DNA from: Baffinella frigidus
Lineage: Eukaryota > Cryptophyceae > Cryptomonadales > Baffinellaceae
Length of the DNA: 24,068 nucleotides
Assembly (NCBI GenBank): GCA_026770585.1
Contig: MU646366.1
Coordinates: 925,535-949,602, forward strand
Direction of reading: 5' to 3'
Shown here: in pieces, positions 1-10,590 of the stretch
Position numbering within the stretch: the stretch's first letter is position 1
Layout of the letters: each line of letters begins with the position of its first letter
Position numbers and translations under genes: made by a program
The notes under the pieces: model-generated
Databases searched by the model: none
The model's input: the letters and a program-made list of their open reading frames with translations, nothing else
Told to the model about the DNA's origin: nothing

Positions 1-22
1 GGGGGGGGGGGGGGGGGGGGGG
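1..22. repeat. Poly-G run at window edge
   Basis: Twenty-two consecutive G open the window. This could be a genuine homopolymer, but at a sequence edge a pure G run is also a common sequencing or assembly artefact. Nothing downstream depends on it. Confidence 0.8.
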
Positions 23-285
23 TCACGACTGCGCGGGCCGGCGCGCCCGCTTTCGGTCCTGGTTCGTGGCAGCGTTGCACTTAAAGCTGCCTGCAGGGAT
101 GCCTCGTCCACAAGAAACGGTTCTGGCAAGAACCAAGTGTTCTTGAGGGGGTGGCGGTTCTTGATTTTCAAGAACGTGCCACCGACCGTTTTTTTCTGCG
201 TTTCTAATAAATAAGAACGTTACGCCAACAAATTTGGCCACCAGCCAAGAGTTTCATGGCGCCCTGCAAAGCTCTGTCACCACGA

Positions 286-541
286 TCATGGCACCTCGGC
301 CTGCAAGTCTGCAACAGCAGTGGTGATGCTCGCACTTGAACGACTTTGCAATTGAGAACGCTGGCTTTCGCGGACCTCGTCAATCAACCTTGACCGCGAA
401 AGATTTTGCAGCATGTCCATTCGTCGTTTTTCAGTGAAATCACCATCGCGAAACTGCCAGCGGACGATTCTTGCAGACTTTGAGTTGGGTCCGTTGGGAT
501 GTTTAAGTTGTATAATCACATTCAATTGAGTAACCTCGGCT
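286..541 (-). CDS. Possible terminal exon, unknown product
   Basis: On the minus strand a pyrimidine-rich stretch ending TTTTACAG (acceptor AG at 543-542) leads into an open frame of about 84 codons, which ends at a TGA at 286-288. The protein is balanced and polar (contains QLNVIIQLKHPNGPN and RIVRWQFRDGDFTEKRR) and lacks the low-complexity look of the surrounding shadow frames. I do not recognise a family. No matching upstream exon was found between 560 and 5900, so this may be the last exon of a decayed gene, or chance. Base composition here is lower in GC than in the two main genes. Confidence 0.3.
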
Positions 542-550
542 CTGTAAAAC

Positions 551-749
551 AAAAATGATTTCGACAGAATCGAGGGCGGTCAGAACGCAGCCCCGTCCTC
601 CTATGAACGCCACAGGCCCCACGTGTGACGAGGAGTCTCCTGTCTTCGTTGCGTTTACTCAAACGGATGTGCAGCCCTTAGAAGGGCCGGAGTTACAACT
701 CCATTTTTTTTTAGCCCGCACTGCAATCTAATCTAATGCAGCGTGGGCT
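551..749. other. Short gene-free stretch
   Basis: Moderate-GC sequence between the possible exon and the GC-rich palindromes. I see no open frame, RNA gene or clear repeat, apart from a short T run near 705-713. Confidence 0.4.
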
Positions 750-752
750 CCC

Positions 753-785
753 GGCCCACGCTCGCGTGGTACACGAGCGTGGGCC
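753..785. repeat. Inverted repeat with 12-bp perfect arms
   Basis: GGCCCACGCTCG (753-764) and its exact complement CGAGCGTGGGCC (774-785) flank a 9-nt loop. The same arm pair recurs at 900-924. Degenerate copies of the GAGCGTGGGCC motif continue to about 1115, so this is a local repeat family. Confidence 0.85.
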
Positions 786-899
786 GGGCCCACTCTCTCG
801 CGTGGTACACAAGCGTGGGCCTGTAGGGGGGTTTTCCAGGCGCATGCCCTAGGGCCAAGAGGAGGGGGGGGGGGCGGGAAACATTTCCGATTTTCTGTA

Positions 900-924
900 C
901 GAGCGTGGGCCGGGCCCACGCTCG
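900..924. repeat. Near-perfect 25-bp palindrome
   Basis: CGAGCGTGGGCC and GGCCCACGCTCG are separated by a single G. It uses the same arms as the inverted repeat at 753-785, in opposite nesting order. Confidence 0.85.
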
Positions 925-1000
925 CGCTCCGCGAGAGTGTGGGCCGCGGGCGTGAAAAACGCGTAGTGGGGGCGCGTGCGGGGCGGGGGTGGCGCAACTA

Positions 1001-1175
1001 TTTTCACCCCCAGAAATTTTGCCCCAAATCTGAGCGTGGGCCTGGGCTCGAAAAAACGGCAAAATGTTTTCACAGCCAGAAATTTTCCCCCAAATCTGAG
1101 CGCGGGCCTGGGCTCGAAAAAACACAATATTTTCACCCCCAGAAATTTTCCCCCAAAATGTGAGCGCAGGCGGGC
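1001..1175. repeat. Tandem repeat, 3 units of about 63-66 bp
   Basis: Units starting TTTTCAC at 1001, 1067 and 1130 share a CAGAAATTTT(C/G)CCCC core followed by a TGAGCG(T/C)GGGCCTGGGCTCG block and an A-run. The third copy is diverged and ends before the A17 run at 1179-1195. Open frames here are shadows of the repeat. Confidence 0.85.
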
Positions 1176-1195
1176 ACCAAAAAAAAAAAAAAAAA

Positions 1196-2022
1196 TCAGG
1201 CTGCGAGTGTCCGTGGGGGGTCTCTGTGCAGCTGGTTGTGTGGAACGCTGGGACGGGGAAGGCCGTCAGTCAACTCTCTACTTTGGAGGCCTAAGTGACA
1301 TACCCACACCTCCCGCCACACGCTCGCAGTCCACCAGCGCTAGGCCCGGCGGCTCTGCGCCGGGCAGAAAGTCGCAGGGAGTCCATCCTCCTCAGTCCAG
1401 TCCGAGATCCCGGCTGGGGGTCAGCAAGGGTGCGCAGCGTGTCATTCAGAGCCGGGTGTTCAGTCAAGTCAGGGGTGTCACCGGAAGATCAGGGGAAAGG
1501 GGCGCGGCCCTCACCTCGCTTTTTGCTCTGCGAGACCTTTAAAAGTATTTTAAAAAGAAAAAGATGTGGAAACCTTGAAAATTCGGTTGACCAAATCGTT
1601 TCGGTCAACTTCTGTCAACTTTTACCAAAATCCACTTTCGCTTCAAAAAATTCAAAATTCTAGCTAGCATTCCTCCCCTCTGCTTTCTTCTCTCTGTCCC
1701 ATTCGCAGCAAGGAGCTGTTCAGCCGTGGCATCGCGATCTCAGGCGGAGCGTCGCGTGGGTGTGCTGGGAGTGAAGAAGGTGTGTTTCCATTTTTTTTCT
1801 GTGCCGAGGAGGCCCTGTAAGAGGGGGGGTCCCACATTCAAATGGCGAACTCTCCTGATGGGCCCCACCGCGCCCCAAACCGCTTCGAAACGCTTCTCCG
1901 CGGATCCAACAAGCGGTTTCATCCCCTTCCCTCACGCTGCCTTTTCTTCCGCGGCTTGCCGCCCTCGCTTGGCCTCAAGACTTGCCATTTTAATAGATTG
2001 GGGCCGCAGGCCCCATATGCCC
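1196..2022. other. Gene-free stretch, nothing recognised
   Basis: Mixed-composition sequence with several open frames on both strands. None has splice signals with consistent phase or any recognisable motif. I see no RNA gene or strong repeat. Confidence 0.4.
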
Positions 2023-2024
2023 TA

Positions 2025-2393
2025 CAGGGCTTACTCGAAGATAAGGTCACACCATTTTGAGACAGTCAGTGTGTGGGACTTACATATTTATGGTGGCCAG
2101 AAACAAGTGAGTGCGGGCCTTAAATAATTAAGGTCCAAAAAAAATGAGTGTGTGGACCTTAAATGTGGACCTTAAAATTCGTGTCGAAAAAGTGCCTTTT
2201 CCGAAAATTCGCCAAAATTCGCCAGCTCCATTCTCCGGGGGGGTAAGCGATGCCGGGCCAGATTTGTTTTTCTGTACCAAGGTCCGCAAAACAAGTGTGT
2301 GCGGATCTTAAATAAATAAAGTGCACACAAAACAAGTCAGTGTGCGGACCTTAATTGACCTTCTTTTGTGACCTTATCTTTGAGTGAGCCCTG
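2025..2393. mobile_element. MITE-like element 1 (369 bp, TA-flanked)
   Basis: Terminal inverted repeats of 26 bp begin CAGGGC. Counting the flanking TA, the two ends match at 26 of 28 positions (TACAGGGCTTACTCGAAG at the left against TACAGGGCTCACTCAAAG at the right, read inward). TA lies directly outside both ends, as expected for a Tc1/mariner or pogo-type target duplication. The interior has no transposase frame. It contains repeated AAACAAGTGTGTGCGGACCTTAA-like blocks in several copies. This is a non-autonomous element by inference. Confidence 0.8.
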
Positions 2394-2537
2394 TACCTTC
2401 CCACCAGAAGGGATCTCGGCGTGAAGATCTGTGCCTCTGAGCACCTCTGGCCCCAAGATTGCAATCTAGCAACTCAGCAACTCAACCTCTGACGCGATGC
2501 AGGGGCTTTGGTAGTCAACTATCAACCCTCTGTGATA

Positions 2538-3106
2538 CAGGGGTATCTGAGCTATCCTCTTGCACGTTCTATAGGATTATAATCCTTTTAGATGGAGCCA
2601 TTTTTATCCTGTAGTAAAGATTTTACGATTTTATCGTATCTCGATTTCTTAAGCAGATTCAAGAGCTGACGGTCAAAACTCAAGGATTCTGCAACGGGGG
2701 CATGCTGATGGAGTTCGCGTGTCAGCTGAGCTGTTTGATGGAGCGAAACAGGATTCTCCTCACTTGTCTGAAACACCCGCGGATTCCTGGTTGAGACCTG
2801 ATTATGTTTTTATAATGCTTTTGGGACGTTTTGGAGGATCTGGGCTCTCAGATTTGAAAACAGGGCGAAATTTAGGAACGAAAACCAGCAGAATACACCG
2901 AACCTTTGTTTATGACTCATTTGTTTGGACCTGCTAAAGGATAAGAACACGGGTGCTGCAAAACACGGGTGCTTCGAAATCGGTCGGTGTCTGCTTTTTT
3001 CAAATCAGTCCCAAAGGGTTGGCTAAAGGCATGATTCAGTCAACCGAGGGGCCAAAATTCGGTCTGTGTTCTTGAGTTCTGGTTTGTTACAGCCCAGATA
3101 CCCCTG
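2538..3106. mobile_element. MITE-like element 2 (569 bp, TA-flanked)
   Basis: The ends are CAGGGGTATCTGAGC and, inverted at the other end, CAGGGGTATCTGGGC, with TA immediately outside both. The terminal sequence relates it to elements 1, 3 and 4 in this window. No convincing transposase frame lies inside; the two short open frames within (2588-2776 minus, 2719-2937 plus) show no known motif. The arms are shorter than in element 1, so confidence is somewhat lower. Confidence 0.65.
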
Positions 3107-3192
3107 TACGATGTTTTTGAAAAATAGTCACCGACTGACCTTCGAGCAAGGGTGTCCTTATCCATTGAGTGGTCATTGGGTCATTTTTCAAC

Positions 3193-3410
3193 CCAAGGAG
3201 GTGGTAGGCCCACACGTATAATAGCCCCATGTAGGAGCGTAAGTCCTTTAGGTCCTTCAGGTCCTGTAGAAAAAGGCTACTGGCCACTTCAGGGGTAGCC
3301 AAGGTACTCCTAGAGTCCTTCTCCCTGCCGTTCCCTGGTAATCGGGGGTAGAGATAATGCCCAATAAGTAAAGAGGAGAGGGTGTTTGACTGCAAGGAGG
3401 TGGTAGGCCC
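3193..3410. repeat. Direct repeat pair around 3.2-3.4 kb
   Basis: A CAAGGAGGTGGTAGGCCC motif occurs near 3195 and again near 3393, each followed by unrelated sequence. A downstream GAGTAGGCTCATAC motif (about 3430) recurs near 17083. These look like fragments of old dispersed repeats. No gene is apparent between 3107 and 3940. Confidence 0.5.
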
Positions 3411-3939
3411 CTACCTATCTCTTCAGTGGCGAGTAGGCTCATACTCTGGGGATATCTGGGGATATCCCGCCGTTCGGCCCCATGCCGCCCTTCAAGTCAG
3501 TGCCCTGCCGTAGACCTACGCCCTACCGTAGGGCCCTAGAACCGGCCATATATATTCACACCAACCAGGGATTGAGCTGGTAAGAGCCCAAAATGATTAG
3601 GCTGGTAGGAGCTCCTCCCCAGATTGCAAACCAAACAATGATCATTTTTGAAAGGAGGGCACACGACCACACGACGGATAACCACCAAAAAGACCCTTGA
3701 TGTATGGTCCGTTCGGGAAGAGAGAAACGTGGATGTGTCGAGGTTTCTCCCAATGTTCGAAAGGTCCTTCATCCTTCGGATTCTTTTAACTCCCACCATA
3801 GGCGGACTGCGGAACTAAGTCAGCATTTAGGTCCTCGGGCAACTTTACAACAAGAATTCTGTATTTTGTCCTCACATAGAATCCAGCCGGATCGCATCGA
3901 GGTCTGCATCTGAGTTTGTTTTTGGGTCCTTGAGGTTTA

Positions 3940-5300
3940 AAATGCTCCCAACATAGCTCAACGACACGCCTTTTCCTAGAAAAGATCAGCAGGAAAAGAA
4001 CTTTTGCTTTCAGATCGCATTGAGCTTTCCAGTGCAGAGACCTCGTGAAGAAGGCCCTTTAGGTCCTTGAGCTTTTAATTTCACCCAACATATGCTAACG
4101 ACATGCCCTGCCGTAGAAAGGATCTGCAGCGAAAGCATGTTTGCTTTCGGATCGCGTTCAGCTTTCCATCGCAAAGGCTCGTGAAGAGGGGATAGTGGGT
4201 GTTTCTGTTGGGGATAGCCGTCCTTTATCCTTCAAGTCCTTTAGGTTCTTCGAGCTCCCAACATAGGCGGACACCGGAACTTGTTCTGTAGAAAGGCCAT
4301 GCTTTCTTTCGGATCACATTCAGGCCCCCCGTTGCAGATGATCGCGGCAAAAAACGGCGAAAGGGTATCCTCAAACGGGTGTGAGTGATCCCAAAGAGGA
4401 ACGCGCTCACACACACCAGGACTATACAAGTCGGCTGAAGGCCCTTTAGGTCCTTTAGGTCTTACTTCAGGACCTTTAGGCCAGAGTTGGTCCTTAAGGT
4501 CCTCTAGGTCCTTTAGGTTCTTCGAGCTCCCAACATAGGCGGACACCGGAAATTGTTCTGTAGAAAGGCAATGCTTCCTTTCGGATCACATCAACCCCCC
4601 CTGTACCTTTAGAGGTTCTTTAGGTCCTTTAGGTTTTAATTTCTCCCAACATAGCCCAACAACCCCTTCCGCCCTTCCGCGCTTTAGGTCCTTTAGGTTT
4701 TAAATGCTCCCAACATATGCCAACGACACGCCCTTCCGTAGAAAGGACTGCAGAGAAAGCATTTTTGCTTTCGGATCGCGTTTACCTCTCCAGTGCAGAG
4801 GCTCGTGTAGAGGGGATAAAGGGTGGCTCTCTTGGGGTGGGTGAAGGTATGCGATGCCGCTCCCATGCTCACTTACACGCACCGAGCCCAAGTCAGCCTT
4901 GTTCTGAGGCTCATGGTATCCCATGGTTGAAGTTTAAGAGCTTCAATCACGAATACCCCACAAGGTGAGAGCGATTGTGAGGGGGGGTGAGGTGAAATCA
5001 GTTAGACACCAAAGATGAAAGGAGAGAAATGTGGTTGTGTAGGGGATTCCCCCAATGTACGGATCAAAAAAGTGGGGGATAATTCAAGCGTCATTTTTGC
5101 TTTCGGATCGCGTTTAGCTCTCCAGTGCAGAGGCTCGTGAGGAGGGGATACAGGGTGGTTCTCGCTCTCACACACACACCGAACCCAAGTCAGCCTTGTT
5201 CTGTCCTTTAGGAGGCTCCTTTAGGTCCTTTAGGTTTTAATTTCTCCCAACATAGCCCAACGACACGCCGTTCCGTAGAAGGGATCTGCAGAGAAAGCAT
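3940..5300. repeat. Dispersed repeat cluster with GGTCCTTTAGG links
   Basis: A composite unit recurs with varying completeness starting near 3945, 4070, 4245, 4515, 4630, 4690, 5090 and 5220. It runs GGTCCTTTAGGTT, then CTCCCAACATA, a CCGTAGAAAGGA(T)CTGCAG block, then GCTTTCGGATCGCGTT and CCAGTGCAGAGGCTCGTG, followed by a GAGGGGATA tail. Several copies lack the middle or the end. Copies near 4860 and 5190 also share a CCCAAGTCAGCCTTGTTCTG extension. Copies lie in the same orientation. Open frames across them are periodic shadows of the repeat. The family is unknown to me. Confidence 0.75.
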
Positions 5301-5614
5301 TTCCAAGGTGCTTTGGTGCTTTATTTTACACTCACATCGAAGGCCAGCGCCCACCTCACTCTTGAGGAGATGGGAACGATCTACGGATGAGCTCCCCGGA
5401 ACTACCCACAGGGGTTGAACCGAGCCCGTGGTGCAGTGATGCGCCCCCCCTTTTCGGTTGTTCTCGACGACCCATACTTGAAGCTCGCCCGCCTCCACCT
5501 GCGCCGCACCGAGATTTTGAGCGAAAGCATGTGGTTGAAGGTACCAGAAGGGTCAGCAATCCACGAATTCGCAACAGTGTACAGCACCCCCCCCCCCAAG
5601 TCAATGCATGCAAA
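5301..5614. other. Gene-free stretch before tandem duplication
   Basis: Open frames exist on both strands (for example 5387-5632 plus) but none carries recognisable motifs or splice-phase support. A C-run lies at about 5587-5597. Confidence 0.35.
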
Positions 5615-5792
5615 GTGTTTCAGGATTTGTGAGAGAGATGCAAGGTTAAGACCGATGCAAGGTTAGAACCCGTAATGTGCGGGTTGCGAGGTCAACGAAA
5701 AATGTGTTTCAGGATTTGTGTGGTCAAAGAGATGCAAGATTACAACCGATGCAAGGTTAGAACCCGTAATGTGCAGGTTGCATAGGTCAGTG
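5615..5792. repeat. 89-bp tandem duplication
   Basis: Two head-to-tail copies begin GTGTTTCAGGATTTGTG at 5615 and 5704. Each contains GATGCAAG(G/A)TTA and TTAGAACCCGTAATGTGC. They lie about 175 bp upstream of the proposed start of gene A and could overlap its promoter, which I cannot define further. Confidence 0.85.
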
Positions 5793-5966
5793 AGATAACC
5801 TCGACATAGGGACAGCAGATTTCGTTGATTTCGAGCAATAAATCACAAATTTTGCCTGTCACGAAAGAAAATCTTGTCAACTTATGGACTTTACAGATCG
5901 CTGGGGTGAAGAGGCGGCGCACCTTTTGGCCGCGGAGGAGAGGGCCCTGCGGCTCCCACCTCCCCC

Positions 5967-6083
5967 ATGTCTGGCGACAACACGTCCAGGCGATGGCTGC
6001 GACTATCGGCGATCTTTGTTCCTGCGCTCCTTACGGCGACGGCCCTTGTCCTCGTCGTGCTCCACGCCTCCTCACCCGGCAAG
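5967..6083 (+). CDS. Gene A exon 1: N-terminal signal anchor
   Basis: The ATG at 5967 opens a 39-codon exon ending AAG|GTGCTT. A basic flank (SRRWLRL) precedes about 20 hydrophobic residues (IFVPALLTATALVLVVL), as in a signal peptide or type II signal anchor. No clear cleavage site follows, so an uncleaved anchor is my preference. The start was chosen because the exon ends in phase with exon 2 and the hydrophobic segment sits at the usual distance from the Met. Confidence 0.75.
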
Positions 6084-9000
6084 GTGCTTCCGTTCCACCC
6101 GCTAGCTGGCTGCTGTCCCGGGAGCGAAGGGGAAGAAACATCGGCTAACACACAGCATTTTCGGCAGCTGACTGCTGTTCTGGGCGCGAAGGGAGAGCAA
6201 AATCCGCTAACGCACGTCATAATTTTCAGGATGTGGCCTTGGCGGAGCTGGGTGTCGCAGCTGGAGCGGAGGGTGGACGGGGGGGAGCGGTGACCGAGCA
6301 GCTTTTCCAGCTTCAGAAGCTGGCTCTCTCGGATGAGATCCACATCAAGATGCCCCACTCCGCCCATAGGTGCAACCATATGCCCTCCCTTCCTGTGACT
6401 TCTACAAGTCTACTTGCTTCCAATATGACTAGGGAAAGCCGCTGAATGGGGCAGCGCAGTCCACACCAGAATCAGCGACTGGCGAGCCCTCGCCGCGGCT
6501 AGGGCCGTGTGACTCGCGAACCTCGTGCCCTATCAGCACCTGTGATGCAGTGTTCACACCACGTACTGCGAGTCTAAGAGACGTCGTCTGAGACGGGAGG
6601 TGCCGCGCAGGTGGAAAAAGGTGTGGGGCGACGAGGGCTGGACGGAGGTGCGGACCGCTGCGCGGGCAGCGAATCCAGCGGCGAGCAGGCGACGCGCTCA
6701 GCCACAGTCACGTGGCCGCGCTCACGCAAGGGGCGCCATGACCACAGCGCTCCACTCTCTCCAGCGCAACCATGTCTTCTACCGGCCGGGGGGTGGGGAC
6801 TCCCCCCCGATGGGGCACAACCCGGAGGGCGTGCCGGGGGGCACAGTGCGGTACGAGACGGATGACGTCTCGGGGGGGGGGCCTGGCGACATCTCCGTCA
6901 GGTGCGTCTCCCTGCCCCCCCTGCCGCCCTGCTTCTCCTCCTTGCAAGACGCGCTGATATATGCAACACCTCAACCGTGGGGGCGTGCACGTTTGCCAAT
7001 GGGATCTGACAGCTGAACGAGAGGGCACACGGGCGGCAGGTACTACGCACCGCGACCGATGGGGGCGCCCGAGCAGCAGGCGTACAGCGTATCTGAGCCG
7101 CGCTCGCCGCTCATGGCGGGGGAGCTGGCTGACCTCGGTACCGCGGGGTCAGCGTCCGCGGAGAGCGACCGCGGCCTTCTGGATCAGCATGACCACGACG
7201 TGCCCTATGTCGACGAGGAAGGCCACCCGAAGAAGTTCCGCGAACAGGGCTTGATCAACTCCGCGCATCAGGGCCATCGGTTGCTGTGCATCACGAATTG
7301 TGATATCGAGACGGGGGGGAGGGATACGCCGGTTGGGACGTTCACGGGTGACGTGGCGTCTGATCAGTGGCCCACGCTCCCTGCCGCGGTTGCTCCCCAC
7401 CCAGCCAGTGCTTCTCCTCTGGGGCTTGCCCTCTTCCGTGCGGATCGAGTGTGTGCGGTGTTGTGAGAAGGGGGGGTGGAGGAGAGTCCTTGCTTCTTGT
7501 GGGGGCAGGCAACGTGATGGGACGCATTGGTGGCATGCATGGATGAGTGATGCGGCGTGATGCGGAAATCGAGTGGGCGGGTGACTGTCGGCGCGAAGAG
7601 ATGTCTGGGTCTGGGCTTGCGAGCCTGGGCAACTGGCGGCTCACAACCTGATTACCTCTTGGACCCACGCCAGGTGAAGGCACTGGCCGCGGAAGATGAT
7701 GATGAGGATGAGGAGCCCAAATCCGCGGTACCGCCCCGCCTCCGTTCGCCCACCCCCCCGCGTGTTCTAGCGCTGACTCCGTCTGAATCGGCCTCACTGT
7801 CGGTTTTCGCTGTAAAGTTGACGAATTTGTACCGCACACCCAGAACATCAACTTGTGAAAAGTCGGCCAACCCGACTGAGACCAAGCTAGGTGGTGTATG
7901 CGCTGGCGGAGTGTTCAGGGGCGTGGGGCGAAGCTGACTTGGGGCGGGGAGCAGGTGGAGGAGGAGACAGGCAAGATCGGGGCGGCGCTCAAGGGGCTCC
8001 GGGACCGGCAGAAAGCTCAGGATCAGCTGCACGAGGATGATGGTCTCGATGCTATGGAGGAGGCCCACGGCAAGGTGCGCCTGCTCCGCTGCAAGGGTGT
8101 AGGGTGCAGGGTTAGGGTGGGGGTTCAGGGTTTGGGGCTACCCTCACCCCCGTCCCGAGCCCCTAACTAAGGCGCGCCTGCCTGCTTTCCTCGCTGCGGC
8201 GTGCGCTCCCTTAGGGTTTAGGTTTGAGGGGGTGGGGTGATACCAGTTCTGTGAGAAGGTTATTTAGGGTTGAGGGCCACGCCAGGTCAGAAATTGAAAT
8301 TTCGTTTTACTACACCATCTTCGAGTAAAGTTGATTCTCACCCGGGAAACACGCCGTATGGGGAGAATTGGAACTCTTTGCCGCAGGTAGAATGAAAATG
8401 TGTACCACAAAATCCTTTCAACGCCAAATGTTGTGTTTGAAATTCCCACTTCCGACCTGGTGTGGTTCAGGGTTTGTCAAGTTGGTTTAGGGTTTAGGGT
8501 GTATGGAGGGCCTAGCCCTGCATCCGTCTATTTGAGCTCACCAATTTGGTGAGCCCGGGCTGTTTTCCGCTCCAAATTTGTCGGATTGGTACCACAAACC
8601 CAGCATGTCAACTTGAGAATAGTCTGCCAACCCGAGTGAGGCAGAACTAGAGGACGTTGGTGGGTGGCTGTCAGGAGTGGTGGAGAGTCGTGGTGAGTTG
8701 AGTGATGGAGGGAAGTGGGTGAAGAGTGATGGAGAGTCATGGTGGGTGGAGTGGTGGAGGGTGGCCAATGGTGGGTGGTTGTCAGGCGGAGGAGGGTCAC
8801 CAATGTTGGGTGGCTCAGTTGCCTCAGAGTCAGTTACTCCAAGGTGACACCGTAACCGTATAGTACGCTGACATGGCGCTGACATGGTGACATGTATATG
8901 GCAGGCGGAGGAGGATCTTGAGGAGGCGCACAAGACCGTGGAAGACAACATCGACGAGGCCGAGATCTCCTCCTCTATCAAGGTGCCTACACCTTACACC

Positions 9001-10558
9001 CTTGACCCTAGACCGTGACCCCTAAACCTTAAACACACTAAACCCTAAACTCTTAAACCTACACCCTAAACCCTAAACCGTGCACCCTACACACTACAAC
9101 CCTACACTCTGCACCCCACACCCTGAACCCTAAGCCCCGAACCTTGAACCCCATACCCTCAACGCTAGGGGCTGGAGACGGAGTACAAGAACGCGGAGCT
9201 GGCGTTGGATTACGCCAAGAAGGGTGACTTCTCCTACATGGTAACATCCGCCACCGCACCTTTCCGTAGCCGCTTCGCTCGCCCTTCACCCATTGCTTTC
9301 CACCCATTTTTCGCCTCTGCACCTTTCCGCCGGAATGGATCTGTACCTCTCCGCCCGAAACGCCTCATCTTCAAGGATCGCAGATCCGCAAAGTCTCACC
9401 CAGCCTCAGTCGGGTTGGCTGATCGTAATCACGCCAATAGTTGATGGTTTTGGACCACACACCCGGCAAATCTCCTCCAGGTCTCCTCATTCTGACGAGG
9501 CCATTCTGAGGAGACCAGTCTAGCTCAGCCAGATCCAGAAAAGGACGATTGAAACCCTGCTGGTGGCCGCAGGCAAAGATCACAGGGGGGGGAGCATTGG
9601 AGGACTTCTACAGATCAGAGGACCCTCTTCTGCTCCATTCGATCCGGAGAGGCGACTTCGTGGAGAAGCCTGGGCCCCTTCCGAAGCCGTATGTCGACGG
9701 GCAGGTGCCGCCCCGCCCTGTCAGAATTGTGCTTGGTACAGAGTACCCCGGATGCAGTCGCTGTTCCACGCCCCGCAGTCCGAATCGACTTATCCCGAGG
9801 TTCAGAAAGTGTGGAGGCGTACCAGAGGTTATTTCCGCCACGCCCCCTGCGCGACTGCGGCCAGCCCGACCCCGTGTGTGCACGGTGCGGTGCCCTGCGA
9901 GCGACAATTCGGGTGAGCCCACACACGTGTGGCAGCGTGCCAAAAGGGCACTGCACCCTTGTTGGCACCAGTTTGGTGCGCGGCTGCCGTGCGAGGGGTG
10001 GTAGTATGCACGTTGTGGTAAAATGATCCCTAAAAAACAACCTACACCAGGGCAACGAGATTTCGCGGGAAAACAAGAAGGAGCTTTCGTGGAACATGAC
10101 CGATGAGCTTGTCGATCTTGATAAGCAGGCCTCGCGCCAGGTCGACACCTCTACGCCCTGCACCCTATAAACTAGACACCCCCCACCCCACACCCTACAC
10201 CCTGTGGTGCCTCGTGGTTGGGAACCCTGAACTTTGAACCCTCAACCCTGCCCCATAGGCCATGGACCATGGACCATGGACCATGATCCCTGCACCCTGA
10301 ACCCTGAACCCTACACCCCACACTCCACACCCTAAACCCTAAACTCTTAACCCTAAACCCTAAAACCTGAACCCTGAACCCTAAACCCTGAACCCTAAAC
10401 CCTTAACCTTGCAACCCACACCCTATACCCTACACCCTAAACCCTAAATCCCAAACCCTACATGGCAGATGAACACGCTGCCGCTCCTGCCCTCGCACAT
10501 GTTCGGGGATGACCAGCCCAAGGAGGAGGAGGACGGCAACAGGTACTTCACCTTCTCC

Positions 10559-10590
<32 letters not shown>

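Noticed and set aside
4000-5300. CRISPR-like array
   Set aside because: The repeats are long, unevenly spaced and diverged, with no unique spacers of constant length, and the genome is eukaryotic.
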